From assembly GCA_034440635.1 (NCBI GenBank), contig JAOTON010002073.1, forward strand, positions 186,001 to 250,000: a DNA stretch of 64,000 bases. The letters run 5' to 3'. The notes beneath the pieces are model-generated. The model saw nothing but the letters and a program-made list of their open reading frames with translations. It did not search any database and was not told the DNA's origin. The translations under genes were made by a program, and so were the position numbers. Of this stretch, positions 11,157 to 22,367 are shown in pieces (the stretch's first letter is position 1; every line of letters begins with the position of its first letter). The DNA comes from Lepas anatifera (lineage: Eukaryota; Arthropoda; Thecostraca; Lepadidae).

Positions 11157-13175
11157 TGTTTGATGCTACTGGAAAGCTGCCAGACGGAATACTGGCCGGC
11201 AACATCAATGCCCTAGGTGCTTGGGACGAGTGTATTAGCACAGAGGTGACGCTAGACCAACACAAGAACACCCAAACCTGCCAGACTACGCCCTCAACTT
11301 CACCGGCCGCTACGTCTCTGCCATGTTCTCCCCCAACTTCCAGCCCCCTTCTGACATTGAAGACCCTTCCGCTGAAAACGGTGACGACGGTCCGCTGGGT
11401 GGATTTATAGTGTTACCAAAAGCTGGAGTGAGTACAGGTCTCTATGGTATTTGTGTGCCTTCTAGCTGCTCAACAGAGAACGCACGGGCTGGCATGCAGA
11501 AGTATCTTGGAAGCAACGTGACTGTCCTGGTATTGGAGAGCCACGTCAAAGACGAAGTTACGCATCTTACCTCTTCAGACAAGCTGGTCATCTCTATGAT
11601 GGCTATCGTGGGTATTTTGATGGCTGCCGGGACTTTGTTGGACCTGTACAACCGCGGTTGTCTGCAGCAGCTGAGGGAGGAGGCGTCTATCAAGAGCAAC
11701 AGCGATATCATGCTGGTTGGGCTCCGTAACACCTCGTACTGAGGGACAAGGCGGTTCCCCGGCTGTAAGGCGCCGAATCAGACTGCCTTCACTGGAAGCT
11801 TTCTCTGTCTATACCAATACCATCAGGTTGCTTGACACATCTCATGGAAAAGACAATATCTCTTGCTTGCATGGAATCAGGTTTTTGACAATGACCTGGG
11901 TGGTGATGGGACACGTTGCGTCGTTCTCATTGTACTTCAATGGTAACACCGTCTTAGGATTCGACTTGGTGAAGACGTATCTATTCGCAGCTATCGATAA
12001 TGCTTCCGTCAGCGTGGACACGTTCTTTCTGCTCTCAGGAGCGTTGGTTGCCTACGGCTTTTTCAAAACATACGAGAGGACAAAGCGGCTGAACATTGGC
12101 ATGATGTACCTCCATCGTTACATTAGACTTTCTGTACCCTACATGTTCGCAATGGCCATTCTTGCAACCTGGTTCACCCACATCGGAAACGGTCCTGTTT
12201 GGACAGCTTTAGCCCAGACCGAAGCGCAAAAGTGCCAGAAGTACTGGTGGCGCAACCTTCTCTATATGCAGAACTTTATCGGTGAACTTACAGATGAGTG
12301 CCTTGCACAGTCCTGGTATCTTGCCAATGACATGCAAATGTTTATATTCGCCCCACTGGTTCTCTTGCCATTTGTATGGCGTCCACTGATTGGTGCAGCC
12401 TGGTTAGTGACACTCACAGTGGCTTTCCTGGCATTGCGTCTGGCAATCTGGAGTGCCAAGGATCTACCACCAGCAATGACGATTCTCAACCCAAAGGGTC
12501 AGGAGGCAATGCAGAAGCAGTACGTCTACCCCTTGGATGCGCTGCACTGTCTGGTTGACTGGCATCGGCCTGGGCTACCTGTTGCATCGACTTCGCGGCA
12601 AGACCATTTCTCTTAAGCCATGGCTGGTATGGCCTGCCTGGCTTGCCGCTGCTGCCACTGCCATTCTCGTCGTCTACGGTATGACTGGCTACCAAATGCC
12701 CTGGCAGGAAGCAAGTAAGGCTGTGTCGGTCACCTACGGGGGGCTGAATCGCTTCGCTTGGGGCCTGGCTATCTCCTGGGTCATCTTTGCCTGTCACACC
12801 GGCTACGGAGGGTGGGTCAACACGTTTCTCTCCTACGGAGGCTTCATTCCACTCAGCAGGCTCACCTACGTCGGCTATTTGGTCCATATCCAGATTATAG
12901 AATTCTACGTCTATACTGCGAAAGGCATTGTATACTATGATAACTTGAGGCTAGTTTATTTTATCCTTTCTCAAGTGATTGTTACCTTTGCCGTATCATA
13001 CGCGTTTTCCGTGTCTTTTGAGATCCCGTTTGCGGCATTAGAAAAGCTATGGCTCGCCCCGACTCCTTCGTCTGAAGCGGTGAAGAAAGTCAAAGACACC
13101 GGGATCGATGGAGCCAGTAGTTTAAAAACAGACTCAAATGTACCATCTGGGAGCGAACCACGCATAAAACTTTGA

Positions 13176-13682
13176 GTTCGAATTAAGTTTTACCTGGAAA
13201 GTAGTAGTTCCCATGTTCCCAAATATTAATTGGGCTTTCCTTTGTTTGTTAAAGAGAGCAACGGATTACCTTTCCCTTTTTTAAACGTTGAGAGATTTAT
13301 GGTTCTGAGCCGTGGAGCATGGTTTTGAGTTGATGAGATATTTAAATAGTCTGTCTCCTCGAATCCTAGATGGCAAATGGAGAGACCTTTTTTGTATCCG
13401 GGATTCGCGGAGGCAGACAATTACTTAAACATCTTATCAATTTCCCTATTACGGCTAAATTTGGATTCTTTGTGCTATTTTATGTCATTCCATCTTAGGT
13501 GTGATGAGAAAATCATGGTTATAAGGCCATTCACGATCATGCCAGGATATAATTGGTATAGTAGATTTGTAATTAGAAGCAACATCACACAGATGATCTT
13601 GCAAACAAACGCTTTCAAACTCTAACCCAAATACATCATAAATATAAAAAACACAAAGCTGCTGCTTTTGATCCTTTATTGG
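13176..13682. repeat. Spacer behind copy B matching the spacer behind copy A
   Basis: Bases 13,200-13,560 align with 1,020-1,400 behind copy A (shared words include GGAGCATGGTT, CTCCTCGAATCCT, AAACATCTTATC and ATTTCCCTATT). No SINE is present at the point where copy A carries one. A small imperfect inverted repeat surrounds AAATGGAGAG in both copies. No gene is seen. Confidence 0.65.
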
Positions 13683-14063
13683 TAATGTAAGGCCAAGCTT
13701 GTGTCATGACCGCCAATCCTTTGTGTGTCTACAGGAAACTAACATGCACTGGGGGCGGGGCATCAATTCTCGATGGGTGGAGGCAGGTCTGCCTCCATTT
13801 GCTCTTCATCTAGATCCATCTTTAGTTTGTATCGCCTTTGCTGGACTATGTTCTTAAACATGTGATAACCTCAATATTGAACTAATGTGTATGCCATGTA
13901 TACCCATTTTTCCGACCTGAGCTTTTGAATGAGGTCGGAGATTTGGTACTAATGGTCTGCGTGATGCCCAGGTACACTACTGGGGGGGAGGGTAGACCAT
14001 CTAGTTGGGACTTAACGCCAGAGAACCTGTAAGGCGTGGCTAGAAGTGTTGAACAATAAGGAC

Positions 14064-14114
<51 letters not shown>

Positions 14115-14184
14115 TATTGTTCAATATATGTCCTTATTGTATATATATATATAGTATATATATATAGTGTATATATTTATAGTG

Positions 14185-14253
<69 letters not shown>

Positions 14254-14254
14254 C

Positions 14255-14337
<83 letters not shown>

Positions 14338-14704
14338 TTTATTGTTCAACTTTAGCCACGCCTTACAGGTTCCCTGGCGTTAAGTCCCAACTAGATGGTC
14401 TACCCCCCTAGTAGTGTACCTGGGCATCACGCAGACCATTAGTGCCAAATCTCCGACCTCATTCAAAATCTCAGGACGGAAAATAGTTTACATGGCATAC
14501 ACATTGGTTCATATTGGGTCATCACATGTTTAGAACATAGTCCAGCAAAGACGATACAAACTAAAGATGGATCTAGATGAAGAGCAAATGGAGGCAGACC
14601 TGCCTCCACCGATCGAGAATTGATGCTCCGCCCTCCCCCTGAGTGTCTCATGTTTAGTTTTCCTGTAGACGCACTCCGATTGGTGGTCATCACACAAGCT
14701 TGGC

Positions 14705-14705
<1 letters not shown>
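13683..14705. repeat. Large inverted repeat with (AT)n core
   Basis: Bases 13,683-14,065 are nearly the reverse complement of 14,335-14,705. The arms share TGTCCTTATTGTTCAAC, GTTAAGTCCCAACTAGATGG, GTAGTGTACCTGGGCATCAC and TCTAGATGAAGAGCAAATGG. Between them lies about 270 bp of almost pure (AT)n with two short interruptions. Single, direct-orientation copies of one arm occur at 1,510-1,895 and 27,300-27,695, so the second arm arose here. The structure could extrude as a cruciform. It would also be prone to deletion or misassembly. The open frames seen in it are (IY)n translations of the microsatellite and are not genes. Confidence 0.85.
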
Positions 14706-14742
<37 letters not shown>

Positions 14743-14799
14743 AATACATACATACATACATACATATATACATATACATATATATTCTTTATTATATAT
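14706..14799. repeat. (TA)n and (CATA)n microsatellite
   Basis: This is a run of TA dinucleotides followed by CATA tetranucleotides (about 14,707-14,785) that ends where the candidate LTR begins. Confidence 0.9.
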
Positions 14800-16116
14800 T
14801 GTAGCGGCCACTGCTGGTCCCGCCCGGACCAGCTGCTGCCCCCGGGATCATCGCCGAAACAACGAGCTGTCACTGGTGCTGCTGTATTTCTACTTCCTCC
14901 TCACGCCATCTGCCTCGCAGCATCCCCATACTTGCAGCAAACACCGTTCTGCCGAGGGCGTCCGCGTTAGCACTCATCACCCCGACTCTGATCTAAACCC
15001 TCGTTAAATACCCTCGTTAAAAACCCACGCAACCCCCAACCCCAAGTCCCACAACTGCACACTTATCCTCTGCCCCAATTTCATCATCCGCTTCAACACC
15101 TTTCGTCGCCTGCTTCAGCACATGCTACCTCAACTGCTTCAACATCTGCTACAACCACAGCTCGAATACAATTTCCACCACGTTTAGGTGTAAAACCTGG
15201 CCATACCAGCTTAATTCCGGTGCTGGGCGATGTCCGGTACCCCTCGTCGTTATCCGCTAGCGAGCCGCCGTCTCATCATACGGCGGCCCGAGTACCTTCA
15301 AAACAATGGAAAACTACAATGGCGCGGGTGCGGCGAAACTCTCAAAGTAAACAATCACGTTAAAAGCTAAATATAAGGTCATAGGTTGCCAAAAATACAT
15401 GAATACGATCTCTAATGCTATTATCGATACATTTGTCATAAATTTAACGTACATATCATCAATTTCACCTATTTTCCAACTTACTTTTGCTCCGAAATAA
15501 AATAGGCCGTTGATCTAAACAATTTTCAATCCAGAATAGCTACCGCTGAACCTCCATACTCATCCATCAAATACTTGCAATCTAATACTCAGAAGCTAAC
15601 TGCGCTCTACAAATATGAAGTAATCTGGCCAGTCGTCATTTTCACTCAACAATTGTTTACCGTGGGCTAATTAAATTCGTCTTATCGAACACCGAAAAAC
15701 AGAACTACTTACTGACGCTGGCCCACGAACCTAATCGCCGAGAAGCCTCCACAAACTGGCCAATCACACAACGCTACGAAAATGCCGTCTCGACTCAAGG
15801 TCACTCGCCCCGCTTATACGGCAGCCCGTATTTTGGCTGCCAAATCCCAACCTCCAGATCTCCCGTCCCCCGCTTTATAACTTCTCTGCTCACCTCTGTT
15901 TTTCCTTAAACCGTCCTCACAACATCTAACACCAAACCACTACTCCGCTCGCCCAGCTCGTGGGTCGACTAACGCCGCCAGCTACAATAGTTGTTCCCGC
16001 AACACTTAGCACCATCGACGGCCTCGCCGATGCACGGGCGCTTCCTGGCACCTATCGCCTCGGCACCCGCCGCCCACCCTGGGTGGCGGGCCGAAGGGCG
16101 CTGAGCGCCTTCTACA
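14800..16116 (+). mobile_element. Candidate solo LTR inserted in a (TA)n tract
   Basis: This 1,317-bp GC-richer block sits abruptly inside AT microsatellite. It starts TGTAGCGGCC and ends CGCCTTCTACA, giving the 5'-TG...CA-3' and TGTAG/CTACA ends typical of long terminal repeats. A CCAAT word at 15,759-15,763 and TTTATAA at 15,874-15,880 are promoter-like and suitably spaced on the + strand. The last 60 bp hold strong hairpins (CCACCCTGGGTGG and GGCGCTGAGCGCC). No gag or pol coding flanks it, hence solo. The flanking TATAT on both sides fits a 5-bp duplication but proves nothing in an AT tract. A Helitron was considered because of the terminal hairpin, but the end is CTAC, not CTRR. Confidence 0.4.
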
Positions 16117-16179
<63 letters not shown>

Positions 16180-16202
16180 ATATAATATATATATAATAGA
16201 GA

Positions 16203-16236
<34 letters not shown>

Positions 16237-16360
16237 GTATATATATGTATGTATTTGTATGTATTTATTATGTATTATGTATTATACATATGTATTATTA
16301 TATATTATGTATTATATATATATATATAATAGAGAATATATATATGTATTTCAACTATTA
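16117..16360. repeat. (TA)n/(TATG)n microsatellite
   Basis: This is an AT-dinucleotide tract with TATG, TATTA and ATAATAGAGA interruptions. It has no coding content. Confidence 0.9.
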
Positions 16361-18389
16361 TTATTATCAACACATTGCATATAATTTGCATGTGATTTTA
16401 CAATTGCCAACATGGTAGATGCGGACTGTGGAATAGTCTAAACGATGGAAAATGTTTGATTGTGATACGAATAGATAGAATGGAAATGTGTCAGTGCTGT
16501 CCCGCATGTTACGGCTGTTGGGCCATGGCTTGACTCCATCGCCCTGCTTTTCCACGCCGCACAACGCAGCTGAGAAGGCAGAATGTGAACAAGTCGTTGT
16601 TAGTAAAATAAAAGTTGCAGTAGAAACAGTGCTGTGTTTCTCTTGATATTTATTTTTCTAAACCGGACCAATCATAATTGTTGGGGGTTTATGAAAATGC
16701 GCCCTTGTGCTAAACGCCAGGCCATTCCTCTCTGGAGCGCACAGGTAGCGTCTCCAATCAGTTCGTTTTCGCCGCCTCTGAGAGTGACAGGCAGGCGTCT
16801 GGTGCCGAGATGCAGTGGAGTGGATCAGCTTCTCCAGCCAACGCACAGGTGACAAGTTCGGAGGGCTGAGGGGGGGGTGGTGTCGAGACTATGGTACGTT
16901 GAAGCGACGAGGGGTTACTACCGTGACACGAGCGGCAAGATGTGAATGAAAGTTTTAAATTGTTTTGCAAATTTTACAGCCGTGTTTTGTGAAATAAATT
17001 ATTGAAAAAAGTAAAGAAAAGTTCAGAGGCCTGGGTGGCGATGATGTCCGATGCTACCATATGCGACTGGGGGTCGTATACCCCTGCATGGAGGGGACTA
17101 GTCAGTCGCACGACGCCGAGACACATTTCGGGAGAGGCTTCACGCTGTGTCAGCTCACGCTACTATTTTGACCCCCACATCGAGCATTGAAGAAATCTAG
17201 CCCACTGGTTTCGGATATGCATAGATTAATTGACTGTATCCACGGGTCAGTTAACTCCATCATAGAATTTTCCATCAGATCCCTTAATTTCGAAGAAGCT
17301 TAACTGGGCCGGCAGATCACCCAACAAAGAACATAGCTTTTCAAAGAGCTTTGTTATACGTGCCAAAAGCACTATGAAAAATTGATGCAAACTAAATCGG
17401 CCCTTCTTTGGGATCAACACTGGATATTTTCTTCTGACGGAAGGCATCCTTCCTCATGGAGAAGTTCTAGCTTCACTCCTGGCCCTGTTTCTGTGGGTGC
17501 CCCTTAGGAACTTTAAGAGACACATCCCGTACACTATTTTTTTGACGTTAATCCTAGTAGCCTGAAACATTTAAGCTTCCATGGGACTTGACGGATTTCG
17601 TATTTTGTCTGAGAGACACTACAGTCTGGGAACCGGTGGCAGCATATCGAACAGGACCTTCGCCGGATAAGACAGATGCAACAAACAGTGGAGCTAGGGC
17701 AAGGGACCCAGCGTACAGAGGCGACGGATAATGAACGAAAATGGCCATTATTTTGGGGGAGGTGTAGGAGACGTAGGGTGACTCTCCTTCTGGTGCCTTA
17801 TAAAGAAACCTTAAGTATCTCCGCAGAACAGTTCCAGCATCTCGCAGACATTTGCTTGTCAAAGATAAGCGTTGTCGACAGGAGTGTTGCCGCTGTGGTC
17901 GTAAACGTTGTCACCCCAAGATCGCTGACAGGATTCAAGAGTGATAGCGGGAAAGTAGGAAGTCTATGCACTTTTTCTCATTGCGGGCCTCTTTGACAGA
18001 AAACTACACTCCACGGCCTAAATTTTTCTTATTTTATTCCTTGTTATATTTCGGCCCTGATCTTTACATAAGTGTTGTTTTATTCCTGCAAGTTGGCCAA
18101 AATCAGGTAATTCTTAAGATAAGAAATGACCAAAGCACTCCTAGCGCCGACAGTAGTAACTACACTTGCTCAATCCGCACTCCCTCAACTTAAAAATAGC
18201 TTCTGCGCCCACGACCGTATCAGACAAATAATCTGCTGTTGTATCAAACATTTCTGCAATATCAGCCCAACCTAGCATTAAGAGTGGCAGCGACACGTCA
18301 GCATTATTATCTATAAGGTGTTAGATAAGTTCGACAGTCACGTCGGAGCTCCTGTGACGGGAAGACGCTCTCGCATCCCGCTCGGAGCC
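16361..18389 (+). promoter_or_regulatory. Upstream region of NRF copy C (duplicated unit)
   Basis: This region is collinear with 28,060-29,922 upstream of copy D. Shared blocks include 16,430-16,700 (= 28,130-28,400, also 2,157-2,400), 17,000-17,240, 17,560-17,960 and 18,100-18,389. The conserved 17,676-17,996 segment keeps an open frame of ~105 codons whose counterpart at 29,213-29,521 is also open, but no motif is recognisable. The last 60 bases before the ATG match copies B and D almost perfectly. This is the likely location of the promoter and 5' untranslated region. Confidence 0.5.
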
Positions 18390-19829
18390 ATGGCGCCAGC
18401 TGTGGTCCCCCTCACTTTGCTCCTCTGTACCGCACCTCTGCTGGCTCTCTCCCAACTACCTCCTGACCTGGCTGAGGTCAGAGGTCACCAGTGGCCTGGC
18501 GGATACATGCCAAGAGTGGGACCAAGACCGCTTGCTGCAAGCAATCTGGACGAGATCTTGACCGTGCTGGCCCGCTCGATGGAGGCTCGGCGACTACCAT
18601 CTGGAAGGACGGTCCTGCTCTCTCGACTAGCGGCTCCAACACTGGAGGTGGAGGATAATCCTATTTGTAACAGTCACACCGAGATCTTCTGGCAGGCCGT
18701 CGGCAAGGAGTTGTGGGCTGACAGATGTGAGTATGACACTCGGAATTCTTTTTAAGATAGTTTGACCAATACAGCACTAACTATCATAGTCTTGTAACTG
18801 ATGCTTAAAAGGAAAAGGCCAAAAGATAGTCTGAAAGTCTTGAAAGGCTTAAAAGTATTTAACTGAGGCATAAATGTATCTCTGTGCATTTGTATTAAAT
18901 CAATACAAGAAGATAATAATTTGATGGTACGTCTTTCAGTGCCACTGGTACTCGTGATGCTCCTACATTTATTGATTTGATGCACATGTGTAGCCAGCAT
19001 GTTTTCCAACCAGCATGAGAGGTGAAGTTGTAATGGGGCATTAGCCTTCAGATCTGCGAGGGCCCAATAAGTTATACGGGGCCCAGTCAGGTCAGCTAGA
19101 GTAGGCCCTAGAACGTTGTGGGGGCACATCATTCCCCTAGATGGGTTGCATGCTGGCAAAAGACATCCAGCTAGGTACTGGATCCAGCTGGCACAAAGCC
19201 CCGGCTAGCCTACGCACAAACCCACCGCGCTCAAATTGTTTTAGGCTGTTATATTTTGGTTAACTGGTGCATATGTCATGTGGCTCCAACCGATTTTACA
19301 GCCTTTTCCCGGTACCCGAGCAAAGTCCATGATAGTGCAGAAGAAATTCAGTTTTGACGTTTGAATTACATGGCTGTGAGACCACAGTGGGTAGATCCAG
19401 CCCACCTGAGCTCTCATCTTGTATCTCCATGCATTATCAACTGGTCATATAAAAATCAAGTATAGGTAATTAATAGATATAAAACACACCCTCGCCTTTA
19501 CGCCAAAAGTATACCACACCAGCACACATGACACCAGAGATGCTGCTACATCTTTTTCAAATCTAATGTATGTATGTATGAAAGATATGAGAGAAACACA
19601 AGTTATGTTACCCTCGATATGTAGGTATAATGGTGTAAGCTTACGTACGCCACCAGAGTAGATATTTGCAACCCCTTTCTATGGGATAGGCCTCCTCAAC
19701 GTTGTCTTCTAGCTCTGGTCTCTAAAAAGAACGTGGCCCAAGGATTGTTTTTGCAGTTTTAGGCACAACTTTGATTCTGAAAGATCTAGCATATCAGGAC
19801 AAATGCGTTTGGCTCGATTTCTCGGTTCA

Positions 19830-19918
19830 TAAATCATCATCATCATCATTAGGGTTTCAGGGTGCGTCGATAGCGATGATCACTCTGGTTACAGGATAAG
19901 ATAGCCCTACATTTGCAC
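19830..19918 (-). repeat. Short LINE-tail-like segment in introns C and D
   Basis: On the minus strand the segment reads CACCCTGAAACCCTAATGATG and continues as (ATG)n, resembling the short 3' tails of CR1/Jockey-type LINEs. The same segment is at 31,410-31,497 in intron D, so it predates the C/D duplication. The identification rests on the repeat tail only. Confidence 0.3.
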
Positions 19919-19932
19919 TCAGATCATATGAC

Positions 19933-19934
<2 letters not shown>

Positions 19935-19990
<56 letters not shown>

Positions 19991-19991
19991 C
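19935..19991. repeat. (TA)n tract, left flank of the Penelope pair
   Basis: This is a pure TA repeat directly after GATCATATGACAGG. The same 14-base lead-in precedes the uninterrupted (TA)n at 31,515-31,564 in copy D. Confidence 0.95.
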
Positions 19992-22352
19992 TTGACACAC
20001 TGGCGATTAAATAACACGGAAGTTTCACATTTAGATGTTTTTCTTAGTAGTTTTTCGAGTTTTCGTATAGTTCTTCTGTTATCGGGTAAAAGGTTATGTA
20101 AAATGTTACCAAAGTTCATAAATTTCAACTAGTTTCTATTGCGTCTCGCAATCATTATCAAGAATAATACATATTTTTCAGCTCACAGTTCAAACATTCA
20201 TCTTTGAAAAATACCATTGCATAAAACGAGCTTGATAACACAGACACTTTCAGTTACCGTACACTACCATTACGACATGTAGAAAATATCAACACTTCAT
20301 AGCTGTTAAGACATAAGCCATTACATTAACACACCGTTAAAAAACAATAGTTAACATGAAACATACTGCATGTACCTGTTGTCAGATTGTCTAGCTCCCT
20401 CCCCATAGTGTTAGTGATTGTTGTGGATTGAGTTGGATGTTGAGGGTGGGTTTCTGCTGATCAATGTAAAGTGATTCTAAGATGACTAGTTTGTGCGTGT
20501 CGTCGGTGGATGCGATGATAGTAGTGTTGTGGACAAGCATGTCCCGTGTCAGTGATGTGCTATGTTTGTCAGTCATGTGTTGTTTGATGGTGCCGTGTTG
20601 GAGGTGCATGGTTAAGCGCCGGGACAGGGTCGTTGTTGTCATACCAATGTAGTGGCCAGCATGAGGTCAGCAACCCTCATGGGGGCAAGTGAATTTGTAC
20701 ACTACATTGGTGCGTTTCAACGTCCCTGTCGGGGCTGAACTGTTGCGCATGATGAGGTTTTTAGTTTTTGTGTCGTGTAGTATATGTTGAGATGTAGTAC
20801 TTCTTGGTCTTTGCACTGCGCATTGCGTCTTATGATATCTTTGAGTACTCTTTCGTCAGTTTTGTGTGAGGTGTTCATATAGTTTTTGTAGAAGACGTTA
20901 TGGGGTAACTTTGCTGTTTGTGGATGTTTTGTCTCTTTGCTGGAGTTGCCTGTTGATCTCGGCGTCTACTGCGTTATTTGTGAAGCCATTATTGACAAGT
21001 AGCTGTTTCACTCGAGTAAACTCCTCGCTCATCTTCTCATAGGATGAGCTGTGTCTTATTGCCCTTTTCACGAATGCTCGCAGAACACTAGTTTTATAAC
21101 GCTCCGGGCATTCACTATTTCCATTCATTGTTGTGCCATTGTTAGTAGGGTTTCTGTACACGCTTGTTACAAACTTAGACTCGTTTGACTCTACTAGTAC
21201 GTCCAGAAAGGGCAATAAATTATCTCTGCTTAGCTCGTGCGTGAAATGGAGAACCGAATTTCGTTCGAATTTCTCAATCAAGACCTTAAGATGTTCAAAG
21301 TCTCTGACCTCTATGAATATGTCATAACAGTAGCGGGCAAAAGTAAAGGGGACGTGTCCTTGTCGCTCAATACTATGTTTTCTACATATGCCATATAGAA
21401 GTTGGCGAATAACGGTCCCAATGGCGATCCCATTGCCACTCCCTCCTTTTGGGTGTACAGCTTGCCATTTGGAGCACGGAAGGGTGAGTCAGTTGTGCAT
21501 GCTTTGAGAAGGTCGCGAAGTATTGTCTCAGAAATATTGAGTGGTGGAAGGTCATTTGTGCGCTTGTTATAAACCTCGTCTATTATAACATCAATTGTTT
21601 TTTGCACGGGTACATTAGTAAACAAACTTTCAACGTCAATGGACGCTATAATACCTTGTGGTCGTTTTATCCGTAGAAGGTCGAGAAACTCTTCAACGGA
21701 ATCGATGCAGTATTTACAGGGGAAGTTATGGCTTGAGTAAGCTATTAAGTCGTTTTGATAGTTTGTAAGTTGATGTGCACACTTGGGATATGATAGGTCG
21801 TAATGGGTTGTTCTGTTTGTGTGTTTTCACCGTCTCGTAAATGTGCCCAGGTGAATATTCTCCCACAATCTTTGACAAATGTACACCACCAACTAACGCA
21901 TTGGCACTATTAATGATTCGATTTACTTTCGCCTTTAGTTTCGCGGTAGGGTCACACGACAGTGACTTAAACTTGGTGTCGTCTGACAGTATATCAGTTA
22001 GCTTTCTGGAATACACCTCTATCTACTATTACAAATACAGGAGACTTATCTGCCCTTCTTATAATGATGCGTGGGTCTTCTCTTACTTCTTTGGCAGCTT
22101 CTCGTAGCTCCTTGGTCAGAAGATTGCTCTTGGAGCTCCCTCTTAGTTTGGATCCTTCTCCAATTAACTGTCCCTTCAAATTCTAGTTGACAGTTAGCTT
22201 ACACTCTTCTTCTAATCTAAGTAAGTTTTTGTAGAGGATTTCACGTTCGGCTTTCTTATCTATGAGCTGACGCTTAGACTGAAAATGACAGTTCAATCCA
22301 AGGTTGAGCAGTTGATGTTGGTTTTCTGATAGTGTTACAGAAGATAGGTTGA
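19992..22352 (-). mobile_element. Penelope-like retroelement, left (inverted) copy
   Basis: Read on the minus strand from 22,352, pieces in shifted frames give the conserved N-terminal region (NLSSVTLSENQHQLLNLGLN, KLRGSSKSNLLTKELREA, RRADKSPVFVIVDR), reverse transcriptase with GSPLGPLFANFYMA, then a GIY-YIG endonuclease ending in TTTTLSRRLTMHLQHGTIKQ. About 240 bp later comes another N-terminal-type segment (RTIRKLEKLLRKTSKCETS, ending at 19,992). That is the pseudo-LTR arrangement usual for Penelope elements. The reverse-transcriptase YxDD box reads Y-C-Y-D (21,321-21,332). Stops and frameshifts are numerous, so the copy is dead. Arms 19,992-22,225 and 22,368-24,607 are inverted copies. Confidence 0.85.
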
Positions 22353-22367
22353 AAGATTGAAGCTAAG

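Larger units (their letters stand above)
5451..13175 (+). pseudogene. nrf-6-like: NRF-6-like acyltransferase, copy B (frameshifted)
   Basis: Exon 1 is 5,451-5,787 (112 codons plus one base) and exon 2 is 11,157-13,175, joined by a phase-1 intron with donor T|GTGAGT and acceptor TTTCAG|TG. The start ATG (context GAGCCATGG) opens a signal peptide (MAPAVVPLTLLLCTAPLLA). The NRF domain follows with FDATGKLPDGILAGN and ICVPSSCS, then one membrane helix, then the acyltransferase-3 domain with GIRFLTMTWVVMGHV (catalytic-type His), FFLLSGALVAYGF and SWYLANDMQMF. Three indels relative to intact copy D break exon 2: +2 at about 11,257-11,268, +1 near 11,717 and +1 in a C run at 12,529-12,532. The last two are in homopolymers, so assembly error is a real alternative to gene death. 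The 5.4-kb intron carries a transposon cluster at 6,536-10,635 that is absent from copies C and D. Confidence 0.85.

Noticed and set aside
14046..14411. Open frames of 60-120 codons made of alternating Ile and Tyr on both strands
   Set aside because: They are translations of (TA)n microsatellite and recur at every TA tract (14,700, 16,120, 19,930, 24,610, 27,780, 43,220, 45,520).
14800..16116. Helitron
   Set aside because: A hairpin lies near the 3' end but the terminus is CTAC rather than CTRR, and the 5' end is TG rather than TC.
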